From Streptococcus sp. 263_SSPC (GTDB taxonomy: Bacteria; Bacillota; Bacilli; Lactobacillales; Aerococcaceae), in assembly GCF_001071995.1 (NCBI RefSeq), contig NZ_JVNU01000010.1, positions 93 through 54,595 on the forward strand: a stretch of DNA of 54,503 nucleotides, given 5' to 3'. The position numbers and the translations under genes are program-made. The first letter of the stretch is position 1. Every line of letters starts with the position of its first letter. Below, in pieces: positions 1 through 8,761 of this stretch. Below the pieces are notes generated by a model that had not been told where the DNA came from, did no database searches, and saw only the letters and a list, made by a program, of their open reading frames with translations.

Positions 1-45
1 TGTTGTTGGAGCTTCCGTTGTTGTTGGAGCTTCCGTTGTTGTTGG
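1..45 (-). repeat. 18-bp tandem repeat encoding PTTTEA
   Basis: Two exact 18-bp copies (1-18 and 19-36) and half of a third encode Pro-Thr-Thr-Thr-Glu-Ala on the minus strand. The array continues out of the window, so copy number is unknown. Such repeats can change in number by slippage. Confidence 0.9.
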
Positions 46-1443
46 TTGTGCAACTTTTCTGTACCAGTGGATACGATTTCCTTCACGGTCTTTTTCTGTA
101 CTTACAAATTTATATCCATCAATCTCAGCTGGGTCTTTCCACCCTTTGTCAGTTGCTTTGATTGATTCTTTTGTATCGATATCTTTGTACTCTGTCACTA
201 ATGCATCAAGTACTAATTGTGCACTTGCAGAGTCACTAATAATACGGTAAATATAAACTCCTTTTGCGTTTTTACCATCAACTGTAGCCGTTGCAACTGT
301 TGAAACATCGTATTGCATTTTTTCGATATCAATCTTAGATTTGTCAATAATATTCACACGGTCTTTACCGACAACGAAGAATACTCCTAATTCTTTTGGA
401 ACGTCTCCTGAAATCATTTCAAACGTGATTTTCTTAGCTGTAATAGAAGTGACTTTGAATTTTGGCTCTACACCAGTAGGGAACATATAAGCTCCATATT
501 GGTTTACACTAAATGAACTATATACTGGCAAGATAAAATAAGAATTAAATGTATCTCCAACTTTAAGTGCAGTATTTCCACTTGTTTTCCACTCAATTCC
601 TGAAGCATCATTGAATTCTAATTCAACGGTTGTTCCAACTTTCATTCCTTCTCTTCCACGAACTTGGAGTTCTGTTTTTGTTTCATATGATCCATCTTTG
701 TTGAACTTAATCGTATTACCTGCACGTGTTAAGTTAATTGAGTTTGTCTCAGTTGCAAATTTATCAACTTTTGGAATATCTACTGTACTTGTTACAGAAG
801 AATTACCCACTTTAATCACTTGATTTAAAGTATAGTCTTTATTAGCGATAACTGCACCATTATAGGCGTTATCTGATTTAATCTGGAACTGTGCTTGTTT
901 CAACACATCAGGTTTTACCGCTTCAACAGCTTTTGAAAATGTAATTTTTAAAGTAATACGTAATGATTCTAATTCAGCTTGTTCCATTTGAGCTTTGTCA
1001 TTCGAACCTTGACGAGCTTTATTGATGTTCTCAAAGGATACAATTGAGATAGTCCCAATTTTCTTTCCTTCATAAATTACATCTTTTCCATTTAACGAAC
1101 TTAATACCCCAACGTTTTCTAATGTAACCGTTACGTAGTCGCCTTCTTTCACGTCATCATCAGTTAAAGATACAGCGATATCTACGTCTGTGAAGTATTC
1201 ATAGTTCTTAATACCATGGTTTTTAATAGTTCCAGTTACTTTTGCACTGGCTTCTTTAGCAGCACGCGTTGGGGCCGCAGTTGTAGCTTCAGTTGTTGCT
1301 GCAACAGTAGTAGATTCTGTAGTCGTTGTTGCATCTTCGGCAAAAACAGATTTATTTGCTTGAAATGCTGTTAACAAAACACCGCATGACGAGATTGCTA
1401 AAATAAGTTTTCCAATTTTACGAATTGATTGTTCTTTTTTCAT
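1..1443 (-). CDS. Surface-anchored adhesin-like protein, 3' end outside window
   Basis: An open frame runs from an ATG at 1443 to the window edge (481 codons without a stop), so the C-terminus is missing. A GGAGGAA ribosome site lies just upstream. Residues 1-35 form a signal peptide with a basic start, a hydrophobic core and likely cleavage after VFA. A Thr/Glu/Ala-rich stretch follows at about 37-60, then roughly 380 residues of beta-rich sequence. Near the end is a DGYKFVSTEKDREGN-type segment, common at the end of streptococcal adhesin repeats, and then a PTTTEA repeat that looks like a wall-spanning linker. An LPXTG signal is expected beyond the edge but is not seen. The ligand is unknown. 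Surface location is well supported; an adhesin role is inferred from the architecture. Confidence 0.8.
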   Translation of the reverse strand, partial: MKKEQSIRKIGKLILAISSCGVLLTAFQANKSVFAEDATTTTESTTVAATTEATTAAPTRAAKEASAKVTGTIKNHGIKNYEYFTDVDIAVSLTDDDVKEGDYVTVTLENVGVLSSLNGKDVIYEGKKIGTISIVSFENINKARQGSNDKAQMEQAELESLRITLKITFSKAVEAVKPDVLKQAQFQIKSDNAYNGAVIANKDYTLNQVIKVGNSSVTSTVDIPKVDKFATETNSINLTRAGNTIKFNKDGSYETKTELQVRGREGMKVGTTVELEFNDASGIEWKTSGNTALKVGDTFNSYFILPVYSSFSVNQYGAYMFPTGVEPKFKVTSITAKKITFEMISGDVPKELGVFFVVGKDRVNIIDKSKIDIEKMQYDVSTVATATVDGKNAKGVYIYRIISDSASAQLVLDALVTEYKDIDTKESIKATDKGWKDPAEIDGYKFVSTEKDREGNRIHWYRKVAQPTTTEAPTTTEAPTT

Positions 1444-1583
1444 CCAATCTTTCCTCCATAAACACTTTAGTTAGAATTATTCTACTATAACTATATAATT
1501 TTTTCAACTAAACAATTCACAATTAATTCGAAAATTGTTTTCATAATTTTCATTTGTTTTCAAAAAAGAACAGTAGCTGAATA

Positions 1584-2924
1584 CTACTGCTCTTCTCCAT
1601 TTTCAATCTTGTTTTTAAAGATAAAATACGCAATCATGAGTGGGACCATCGATCCAAACCACGCCATTGGGTTGGCAACAGTTGCTCCGACGAAGCCGTA
1701 CATATTTGAAAGAACCACTGCAGCTACAGAACGCATGATGAGTTCCATAATACCTGCAAGTGTTGGCGTAAAAGTTTTTCCAACTCCTTGTAAGGTATAT
1801 CGATAAATAAAGAGTAATGAAAGGAAACTATACGTTGTTCCATTCGTCAGGAAGAATAGTCGTCCTAACTCTACAACATCCTCGTGTCCTTCTCCGACGA
1901 AGGCACGAATGAAAATTGGGCTAAAGACATTTAGAATAAACCCCATTACAACTGCAAATGTCAACGATAATTTGATACACTCCCGTACGCCTAGCCAGAT
2001 ACGATCGTATTTCTTCGCACCAAAGTTTTGCGCTGAATAGGTAGCCATCGTAACTCCAAATGACATCATTGGAAGAATCGCTAACTGGTCAATCTTTTGT
2101 GCTGCTGTGTGTGCCGCAACCGAAGTCGGTCCTAACTGATTTAATGCAATTTGAACCATAATCGTTCCAATCGCAATAATCGAAGCTTGAAACGCCATTG
2201 GGAATGAAATACGACAATGTTCTCGAATATTTTTCTGTGTCGCCACTAAGTCCTCTTTCGTTAATCTTAACACTGGTATTTTCTTCCAAATATACACCAC
2301 ACAGGCAATTGCTGAGAAGATTTGAGACACAACCGTCGCATATCCTGCTCCCTCTACTCCCATTCCTAATCCAGCAATAAATACGAAATCCAAAACAATA
2401 TTCATAATGCATGCTACAACAAGGAAATATAAAGGAGTTTTTGCATCCCCAATCGAACGGAAAATATTCGATAGTAAATTATAGGCCATTGAGGAGAAAA
2501 TACCCCCAAAGATGACCATTAAATAATCATAAGCTCCATCAATAATCTCGGATGGTGTCTGCATGATTTCTAAAATCTGACGACAGAAAATCATACTCAA
2601 AGCCGTTAGAACAATTGCCACAACAAGTGAAATCAAAATGGACACATAAAAACTATGCTTTACGCCTTTATAATCCTTCGCGCCAAATCGTTGCGCTAAT
2701 GGAATCGCAAGACCTGCTGTTAAACCAGTCGCAAACCCGATAATCAAGAAGACAATACTTCCGGTAGAACCAACTGACGCTAGTGCATTCACTCCTATGG
2801 TACGACCTACGATAAAAGTATCTGCCATATTGTATAATTGTTGGAATAAATTTCCGATTAACAGCGGAATGGTAAAATTCCAAATTAATTTCAACGGTTT
2901 TCCACTTGTCATATCTTTTGCCAT
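1584..2924 (-). CDS. MATE family multidrug/Na+ antiporter
   Basis: The 446-residue protein has the length and even hydrophobicity of a twelve-helix MATE exporter. The N-terminal signature is visible (PLKLIWNFTIPLLIGNLFQQ, then YNMADTFIVGR), and the second half repeats the pattern (RISFPMAFQASI, then a VAAHTAAQKID segment). These proteins sit in the membrane and expel cationic drugs in exchange for Na+ or H+. The sequence is closest in feel to the MepA/DinF-like branch; the substrate cannot be read from it. The start is fixed by GAGGAGGG a few bases before the ATG. The gene is monocistronic and diverges from the small gene at 3059. Confidence 0.92.
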   Translation of the reverse strand: MAKDMTSGKPLKLIWNFTIPLLIGNLFQQLYNMADTFIVGRTIGVNALASVGSTGSIVFLIIGFATGLTAGLAIPLAQRFGAKDYKGVKHSFYVSILISLVVAIVLTALSMIFCRQILEIMQTPSEIIDGAYDYLMVIFGGIFSSMAYNLLSNIFRSIGDAKTPLYFLVVACIMNIVLDFVFIAGLGMGVEGAGYATVVSQIFSAIACVVYIWKKIPVLRLTKEDLVATQKNIREHCRISFPMAFQASIIAIGTIMVQIALNQLGPTSVAAHTAAQKIDQLAILPMMSFGVTMATYSAQNFGAKKYDRIWLGVRECIKLSLTFAVVMGFILNVFSPIFIRAFVGEGHEDVVELGRLFFLTNGTTYSFLSLLFIYRYTLQGVGKTFTPTLAGIMELIMRSVAAVVLSNMYGFVGATVANPMAWFGSMVPLMIAYFIFKNKIENGEEQ

Positions 2925-3058
2925 TAGACACCCTCCTCTTCAAAAAATTAGCAAGTAATAGTATAAAACATTCAAATGAAATTGAACAGTAGTTTTGAAA
3001 AATTTCTTTTAAGAAAACGTCTTCTATGCTAAAATAGGACTGAAAAGAGGCGAATGTT

Positions 3059-3364
3059 ATGGCAGATTTTGATAAAAAAAGAATTGCAAAAATGCAACAA
3101 TACTTAACAGATGTAACAGACCCTGAATTTAAAGGGAGCGCCACCGACAGAAATGTCGCCATGGCCGAATTATTCAATTACTATCATTCAGATTGGAAAG
3201 CTGATGCAAGTCACTTCGTCGATCAAAACCTTGAACTCTTCGACGACGAAAAAATGCAAATGCTCTTCAGAAACTCAAATGCGGGCCGCAAATCCCCCCA
3301 CACCATCATCCGACAAGAGTCTAAAAGTAAGTATAAGAGACCAATGCGACCGGGGGAAGACTAA
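3059..3364 (+). CDS. Small hypothetical protein (101 aa)
   Basis: I do not recognise the family. The protein is hydrophilic, with no signal peptide or membrane segment. It has a helical N-terminal half rich in Lys, Asp and Gln, an aromatic stretch (ELFNYYHSDWKADASHFVDQ) and a basic tail ending RPMRPGED, suggesting a small soluble cytoplasmic protein that could bind nucleic acid or another protein. The ATG follows AGAGGCGA. It is transcribed away from the MATE gene and is followed by a structured stretch (3373-3474) and a bidirectional terminator. Coding use looks normal and the stop is clean. Confidence 0.65.
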   Translation: MADFDKKRIAKMQQYLTDVTDPEFKGSATDRNVAMAELFNYYHSDWKADASHFVDQNLELFDDEKMQMLFRNSNAGRKSPHTIIRQESKSKYKRPMRPGED

Positions 3365-3372
3365 ACAGGATA

Positions 3373-3474
3373 CGAGACCGAGCGCTCAGAAATGGAACGT
3401 TGGACTGGAACACCGGAAGGAACGTGAAACGTTCTGCGGATGTTTCAGGAAACGCACGCCATTTCTGCGAGGTC
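3373..3474 (+). ncRNA. Candidate structured RNA / structured 3' UTR
   Basis: A perfect 9-bp stem (CAGAAATGG at 3387-3395 with CCATTTCTG at 3459-3467) and a distal GACC/GGTC pairing (3376-3379 with 3471-3474) enclose an inner hairpin, GAACGT-GAA-ACGTTC (3420-3434). The fold ends before the terminator at 3541. No separate promoter is obvious, so this may be the 3' UTR of the upstream gene. I cannot match it to a known RNA family. Confidence 0.35.
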
Positions 3475-3540
3475 GAGTTCAACTACAAGGATGTGAGCCC
3501 ATCTTCTATCCCCAAACTTTATTTAACTTATTGCACCAAA

Positions 3541-3564
3541 AAATCCCCACATCTGTGGGGATTT
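3541..3564. terminator. Bidirectional terminator between convergent genes
   Basis: AAATCCCCAC pairs with GTGGGGATTT around an ATCT loop, with A and T runs on the two sides. It serves the plus-strand gene ending at 3364 and the minus-strand gene ending at 3569. Confidence 0.85.
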
Positions 3565-3568
3565 TTCC

Positions 3569-3898
3569 TTATCTAATACCTAACGCAATTCTTGCATAAC
3601 GTGACATTCTATCTGGACTCCATGCTGGATACCAAACGAGTTTCACATCGATTGTCTTCACTTCTTCAATCTCAGCTAGAGCACGATGAATTTCATCAGT
3701 AATAATATCTGCTAGGGGACATCCCATTGTTGTCAAAGTCATATCCACTTGGCAATGCCCTTCTTCGTTTAAATCCACTCGGTAAATCAGTCCAAGATTG
3801 ACGATATCAATTCCAAGTTCTGGGTCAATTACCGTTTCTAAGGCTTCTAGAATCTTCTCTTGCATTGCTTCTGCTGCACTTTTATTTTCTTCTGTCAT
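3569..3898 (-). CDS. DUF59/MIP18 (YitW/SufT-like) Fe-S assembly factor
   Basis: The 109-residue protein is a single DUF59 (MIP18) domain. It carries the signature VIDPELGIDIVNLGLIYRV at about 24-42 and the conserved Cys in MTTMGCPL at about 55-62. Relatives help assemble or deliver iron-sulfur clusters in the cytoplasm. It lies 11 bp downstream of the hydrolase gene at 3910-4671, reproducing the yitV-yitW pair of B. subtilis. The ATG is preceded by AGGAGAG. The specific client proteins are unknown. Confidence 0.9.
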   Translation of the reverse strand: MTEENKSAAEAMQEKILEALETVIDPELGIDIVNLGLIYRVDLNEEGHCQVDMTLTTMGCPLADIITDEIHRALAEIEEVKTIDVKLVWYPAWSPDRMSRYARIALGIR

Positions 3899-3909
3899 CT
3901 TCTACTCTC

Positions 3910-4671
3910 CTATTGAAATACTCTTTGGAAAAAGTCGGCTACTTCTTCAAAAATCTGATGCGGTACACGGTGACCTTCACCAGGTGTTTCATGCCATTCT
4001 ACATTTTTCGCATATGGTTCGTCTTTAATTGTTTCATAAAATTCTTTATTTAATTCATACGGTACTTTATCATCTGCAGTTCCATGCCATAAGAATAATG
4101 GACGCCCATGAATATGTTCAGGGTGTTTAGCAAGCGCCATTGCATCTAAGAAAGCTTTATTCTTTTCAATTTCTGCTTCTAATGCTTCACATTGCTCCTG
4201 CGTTGCCCCTGTCATCCAAATCGATGAAATTGTCCATTTAGCAAAACGAGCAGGATCCGCATTACCCATTAAACTTGCCGCTGCTGTAATATCTGGATAT
4301 TGATTGAATAAGGCATATGTTGAAATACCACCCATACTCAATCCAGACACGCCGAATTTCGTTTCATCTAACAGCCCACGACTTCTGAATTCTTCTTTTA
4401 AAATAGGAAGTTCTTTAATGTTATTGGCTACAATTTCCCAGATTTCGCCACCAATCAGACGAACTCCACGGTCTCCGTGTAAGTGTTGGTCTGGTAAAAC
4501 AGCACGCATTCCACGTTTAGCTAACTCTACTCCAATCGTTACGACACGGTCTTTACTTCCTGTCCAACCATGGTAAAACACAACGATTGGAAGCACTTGG
4601 TCTTTCAACGATGCATCTACGACTTCAGCGTACGGGATTCCATTTACTTCACGATAATCAATTTGAATCAT
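3910..4671 (-). CDS. YitV-like alpha/beta hydrolase (esterase/peptidase fold)
   Basis: The 253-residue protein shows a complete alpha/beta hydrolase triad: the nucleophile elbow GLSMGG (Ser near 111), an acid in GTADDKVPYE (near 196) and His in GEGHRVP (near 235). The oxyanion segment VVFYHGWTGSKD is near residue 31. Relatives are prolyl-oligopeptidase-type esterases such as B. subtilis YitV; the natural substrate is unknown. It is probably co-transcribed with the DUF59 gene and diverges from a YitU-like phosphatase gene, so the whole yitU-yitV-yitW grouping is conserved. The start follows GAGGAAG. Confidence 0.9.
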   Translation of the reverse strand: MIQIDYREVNGIPYAEVVDASLKDQVLPIVVFYHGWTGSKDRVVTIGVELAKRGMRAVLPDQHLHGDRGVRLIGGEIWEIVANNIKELPILKEEFRSRGLLDETKFGVSGLSMGGISTYALFNQYPDITAAASLMGNADPARFAKWTISSIWMTGATQEQCEALEAEIEKNKAFLDAMALAKHPEHIHGRPLFLWHGTADDKVPYELNKEFYETIKDEPYAKNVEWHETPGEGHRVPHQIFEEVADFFQRVFQ

Positions 4672-4786
4672 AACTTCCTCTTTCTTATTTCATCTAAAAT
4701 ATGGTAAACTTATACAGATATTGTACTTGATGGAAACTTTGAAAACAAGTTTCCGCTTTTAGAAAATCACTTTGAAAGGAGAAAGA

Positions 4787-5605
4787 ATGGAAAAGAAACT
4801 CATTGCTATCGACCTTGATGGAACTACATTAAACAACAACTCAGAACTGACACAAGAAACAATCGACACCCTTCATGCCGTGAAAAACTTAGGTCATGAA
4901 GTGGCCATTGTCACTGGTCGCCCTTACCGTAATTCAAAACAATATTACGATCAGCTAAACCTTGGTGGCCCAATCGCAAACTTTAACGGTGCTCTCTGTC
5001 ATATTCCAGGAATGCCTGAATGGGATGGAAAATACCACATCACATTGGATTCAGAATTCGTACTCGATTTAGTGGCCTTTAACAAGACTCTTCCTGTTGA
5101 CTACTTAATGGTCGAAGGAACCGAGCTTGTGTATTCAGATATGGAGGAACTTCCGGAGTGTCCGTATTATCCAAAAGACCAAAAACCAATCGTTATTGGG
5201 AAAGATACAAAACTGCAAGAACAACCAACTGCTGTAGCGCTCTTCTCGGATATTGAGAAACAACCAGAGATTAAATCAAAAATCTTAGACCGCTATGATA
5301 ACGACATTGAAATCCGTACTTGGGGCGGTAGCTTCCCATGTTTAGAAGTGATTTCACCTGGCATTCATAAGGCTAAAGCTCTTGAGCATTTATCTCGTTA
5401 CTACGGCATTAAACAAGAAAACATTCTTGCCTTTGGTGACGAAGACAACGATATGGAAATGATTGAATACGCAGGTCACGGTGTTGCCATGAAAAATGGA
5501 ATTGATGAATTGAAAAACATCGCAAATGCGATTACTCCATTTACGAATGATGAAAATGGATTGGCGAAATATTTGAAAGAATACTTTAATCTAAAAGGCG
5601 CTTAA
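4787..5605 (+). CDS. Cof-type HAD phosphatase (YitU-like)
   Basis: The 272-residue protein has all HAD motifs: DLDGTTLNN at the N-terminus (motif I, the nucleophile Asp), VTGRP (motif II), a Lys in GIHKAKALEHL (motif III) and FGDEDNDMEM (motif IV). The inserted cap is of the Cof/IIB type. B. subtilis YitU dephosphorylates the riboflavin precursor 5-amino-6-(phosphoribitylamino)uracil, and the conserved neighbours make that role plausible here, but the sequence cannot separate it from general sugar-phosphate phosphatases. I chose the ATG at 4787, eight bases after AAAGGAG, over an in-frame TTG at 4772. Confidence 0.88.
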   Translation: MEKKLIAIDLDGTTLNNNSELTQETIDTLHAVKNLGHEVAIVTGRPYRNSKQYYDQLNLGGPIANFNGALCHIPGMPEWDGKYHITLDSEFVLDLVAFNKTLPVDYLMVEGTELVYSDMEELPECPYYPKDQKPIVIGKDTKLQEQPTAVALFSDIEKQPEIKSKILDRYDNDIEIRTWGGSFPCLEVISPGIHKAKALEHLSRYYGIKQENILAFGDEDNDMEMIEYAGHGVAMKNGIDELKNIANAITPFTNDENGLAKYLKEYFNLKGA

Positions 5606-5606
5606 G

Positions 5607-5657
5607 AAAAAACGATAAGGTTACAGACAACATCGTCTATACACCTTATCGTTTTTT
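5607..5657. terminator. Bidirectional terminator
   Basis: AAAAAACGATAAGG (5607-5620) pairs with CCTTATCGTTTTTT (5644-5657). The right arm overlaps the mgtE stop codon, so one hairpin ends both convergent transcripts. Confidence 0.85.
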
Positions 5658-7023
5658 ATTTTGCTAAATAGACTGAAATAAATTGACTCACAATCGTGAA
5701 GTAAACCAAAACGGATGTTAAGTCGTTGACGGTTGTAATAAATGGTCCGCTGGCAATGGATGGATCAAAGTTAAATTTCTCCAACGCGAATGGAATACAA
5801 GTCCCTGTCAATGCGGCTACGAAAATCGAAGCGAACATCGCAAATCCGATAATCCCACCAAGCACAATATTCCCTAGCCATAGACTCACAATTCCAAACA
5901 CAACTACCCCAGAAATCAATCCGATACCAAGACCGGTTGTCCCCTCTTGCACGAGTACTTTCCAGAAAGATTGTTCTTCCTCATGAAGCCCAATCTTTCG
6001 AATCGCTACCGCAAGAGATTGCGTACCGGTATTTCCGGCAGTACCAGTAATTAATGTAATAAAGATTGCAAAAATACTTGCCTGTTGAATTAACGGCTCA
6101 TATTGTCTGAAAAGGAACGCCGTCACAGTTCCCATAATGAGAAGGGTCATAATTCCTGGCAAGCGGTTGACAATCCCTGCCCACACGCCTTGGTGCGCTT
6201 CATCAACGTTTACCCCAGCAAGACCTGAATAGTCACTGGTTGCTTCTTCTTCGATAACATCCAACGCATCATCGACGGTGATAATCCCAACTAATGTATT
6301 CGTATCATCGACTACTGGAATGGCAAGGAAGTCATAGTCCTTAATCGTTTGGGCTACTTCTTCTTGCGCATCATTCACGTGCACGGTTACGACACGGTCA
6401 ATCATGATATCTTTGACGAGTTTTTCGTCTGGTTTCACGATTAAGTCTTTTAGCGTGAGAATCCCTGTTAAATGATTTTCATCGTCTGTCACATATACAT
6501 AGTAGATTGTTTCAGCGTCTTCGGCGAAACGTTTTACCGTTGCCATCGCTGTTTTTAAGGTATCTGATTCACGCACGGCGATAAATTCAGTTGTCATCAT
6601 CGCCCCTGCAGTTTCGTCTTCATAGTTTAATAATTGACGGAGTTCACTTGCCGTTTTATGTGGCATCAAGCGTAAATAAGTGCGGACATTTTCTTCCCCT
6701 ACTTGCTTTAGCACGTCTACTGCATTATCGGAATACATTTCCGCAATCATTCGTGAGACATAAGCTTCGTCCATTTCACTTAAATATTTTTCAACGTCTT
6801 CTACATCTTCTTCTAATAGTTCGAACACCATTGCCATTTCTTCAGGAGTCAGAAATTGGTAGGCTAATTTACGTTCTTCCAGCGTTAAACTTAAATAAAT
6901 TTGCGCTTGGTCGTACGTATGATTCTCAAAGAAAATCTCACGGAATTGTTGCTTATCTTCCGTAGCCAAGGTGTGCTGAATTTGCTCTAAAATATCTTCA
7001 AATTCATATACGATTTCGCTCAA
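5656..7023 (-). CDS. mgtE: Magnesium transporter MgtE
   Basis: The 455-residue protein has the MgtE layout. An acidic helical N domain spans about 1-130, with repeated LLEEDVEDVEKYLSEMD-like acidic segments. A pair of CBS domains spans about 135-255 (MTTEFIAVRESDTLKTAM and MIDRVVTVHVNDAQEEV). A five-helix membrane domain from about 280 contains GTAGNTGTQSLAV, typical of the ion pore. The N and CBS domains sense cytoplasmic Mg2+ and close the channel when it is abundant. The gene is last in the relQ-nadK-synthase-mgtE cluster, 17 bp after the preceding gene. No separate M-box fits in that gap. Confidence 0.95.
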   Translation of the reverse strand: MSEIVYEFEDILEQIQHTLATEDKQQFREIFFENHTYDQAQIYLSLTLEERKLAYQFLTPEEMAMVFELLEEDVEDVEKYLSEMDEAYVSRMIAEMYSDNAVDVLKQVGEENVRTYLRLMPHKTASELRQLLNYEDETAGAMMTTEFIAVRESDTLKTAMATVKRFAEDAETIYYVYVTDDENHLTGILTLKDLIVKPDEKLVKDIMIDRVVTVHVNDAQEEVAQTIKDYDFLAIPVVDDTNTLVGIITVDDALDVIEEEATSDYSGLAGVNVDEAHQGVWAGIVNRLPGIMTLLIMGTVTAFLFRQYEPLIQQASIFAIFITLITGTAGNTGTQSLAVAIRKIGLHEEEQSFWKVLVQEGTTGLGIGLISGVVVFGIVSLWLGNIVLGGIIGFAMFASIFVAALTGTCIPFALEKFNFDPSIASGPFITTVNDLTSVLVYFTIVSQFISVYLAK

Positions 7024-7040
7024 TGGTGATTCTCCTCTCT

Positions 7041-7934
7041 TTATTGCTTGTGAGCTTTAATCCACTCGTCCATATCTTTAGGCAGTGGTGCCACAATGGT
7101 AATTTCTTTTTTCGTCATTGGATGAATAAACGTGAGTGAGTGACAATGCAAGGCTTGACGGTCTAATATCTCGTCTTTTACCCCACCGTATAAATCATCT
7201 CCAACAAGTGGTGCCCCTAGCCATGAGAAATGAACACGAATCTGATGCGTGCGCCCAGTGTGCAATAAAATCTCGACAAGGTTCGCTCCAACAAGCGTTT
7301 CTTTCTTCCAATATTCGGTTAGCGATGGTTTTCCATCTTCTGATACACAACGATTAATAATCGACCCTTCATGTCGACCAATCGGTGCATCAATCATGCC
7401 ATGTTCTTCTAGCGCAGCTGTATCATGTACTATCGCTAAATACTTCTTCTGAATTGTTTTATCTCGTAAGGCTTGGTCCATCCATGCATGTACAACGCGA
7501 TGCTTGGCAAACATCATCACTCCCGTTGTATCACGGTCAAGACGCGTTACCACATGAGTAATTTGGTCTGCATAGCCACGACGTTTATAATACCCTTTTA
7601 CACGATTGGCCATGGAATGGTCCGGGTGCAATTTCGACGGAATCGAAGCCGTCCCTACAGGCTTATTGATAATGAGTAAATAATCATCCTCATACAAAAT
7701 ATCAATCGGCACTTCGCTTGGAATCACGGTCTCATGTTCTCCAGACGGTGGAATGACCATCGTTAGCACATCGCCAGGCTGAAGCGTCTTTAAGACAATC
7801 TCATGACGCCCATTAACAAGAAGGTCTCCATGCGTTTTCACATGGGCAAGAAATGTTCTTGAAATCCCGACTTCTTGCAAGAAAGACCGCATCATCATCG
7901 GATACTCGTATGGGTAATTCCACGTTAAAATCAA
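7041..7934 (-). CDS. RluA/RluD-family pseudouridine synthase (YjbO-like)
   Basis: The 297-residue protein contains the RluA catalytic motif TRLDRDTTGVMMFAKH, whose second Asp is the nucleophile, and the later GRTHQIRVHFSWLGAPLVGD motif. An N-terminal S4-like segment (GISRTFLAHVKTHGDLLVNG) binds RNA. It converts uridine to pseudouridine in rRNA or tRNA; the exact position is not readable. The start is a TTG whose bases overlap the nadK stop (TTGA), with GAGGAAG upstream, which implies translational coupling. Position and sequence match B. subtilis yjbO. Confidence 0.92.
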   Translation of the reverse strand: MILTWNYPYEYPMMMRSFLQEVGISRTFLAHVKTHGDLLVNGRHEIVLKTLQPGDVLTMVIPPSGEHETVIPSEVPIDILYEDDYLLIINKPVGTASIPSKLHPDHSMANRVKGYYKRRGYADQITHVVTRLDRDTTGVMMFAKHRVVHAWMDQALRDKTIQKKYLAIVHDTAALEEHGMIDAPIGRHEGSIINRCVSEDGKPSLTEYWKKETLVGANLVEILLHTGRTHQIRVHFSWLGAPLVGDDLYGGVKDEILDRQALHCHSLTFIHPMTKKEITIVAPLPKDMDEWIKAHKQ

Positions 7935-8761
7935 CGGACTTCCTCATTTCCACGACAGTTCACTTCACGCGAACCGATAAACGCATCTTCCACACGATCC
8001 CAGAACGGTGTATGACGGTACGCCGCAAATGAAATGCGCTCCCCACTAATTTGTAATTGAATTTCTTCAATTTCATTGGCATCATACGTTAAATGGTCAA
8101 TCGCCATCACCATGCCCTCTTTACTTTCAGGACGCAGTGTTAAGACATTATCTTTAGCAAAAATCATTGGCGAACTAAGTGTACGATACACACGATTATT
8201 GATTGACGCCATTTCAGTCATCTGCATCACTTCTGCACGCGGATGAACAACGGCTCCCCCTAGAGACTTGCTAAGGCCTGTTGACCCAGTTGGTGTCGCC
8301 ACACAAAGCCCATCTCCACGAAAGTTCTCGAACAACTCGCCATTAATATACACTTCGCATAAAAGCGTGCCATTTACTTTACGCAATGTCGCCTCATTCA
8401 AGGCTGCGTAGCGAACAACATCTCCGCTCTTAAATTTCACATTCACATCGAGCAATGGATAGCTCACACGCTCTCCCTTGTCTTGTTTCAACGACTCGAT
8501 TAATTGATCCACTTCGAAGTTGCGCCAATCCGTATAGAAACCTAAGTGACCCGTATGGATGGCCACAAAACGAATACTATCTAGTTGATCGCGGTAACGG
8601 TGAAAGGCGCCTAAAAGCGTTCCGTCTCCACCAACTGTAATCACCACATCCGGATGCTCATCATCACGCACAAAACAGCCTTCTTGGCATAAGCGGTCGA
8701 AGGTATTCATGACTTCTTTTGTTTTTTCTGTTTGATTTCCGTATAAACCGACTTTCATCAT
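7931..8761 (-). CDS. nadK: NAD kinase
   Basis: The 276-residue protein phosphorylates NAD to NADP in the cytoplasm. The GGDG motif is in TVGGDGTLLGAFHRY (near 43), and the glycine-rich segment TPTGSTGLSKSLGGAVVHP near 155 is the other conserved family block. It overlaps relQ by four bases (ATGA) and the next gene by four bases, so this is one tightly coupled operon. Two adjacent ATGs (8761 and 8758) follow GGAGGG; either could be used. This is the yjbN position in the B. subtilis order. Confidence 0.95.
   Translation of the reverse strand: MMKVGLYGNQTEKTKEVMNTFDRLCQEGCFVRDDEHPDVVITVGGDGTLLGAFHRYRDQLDSIRFVAIHTGHLGFYTDWRNFEVDQLIESLKQDKGERVSYPLLDVNVKFKSGDVVRYAALNEATLRKVNGTLLCEVYINGELFENFRGDGLCVATPTGSTGLSKSLGGAVVHPRAEVMQMTEMASINNRVYRTLSSPMIFAKDNVLTLRPESKEGMVMAIDHLTYDANEIEEIQLQISGERISFAAYRHTPFWDRVEDAFIGSREVNCRGNEEVR

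Noticed and set aside
3153-3599. 148-codon plus-strand open frame across the structured region
   Set aside because: It overlaps the better-supported gene at 3059 in another frame, runs through the bidirectional terminator and has no ribosome site.
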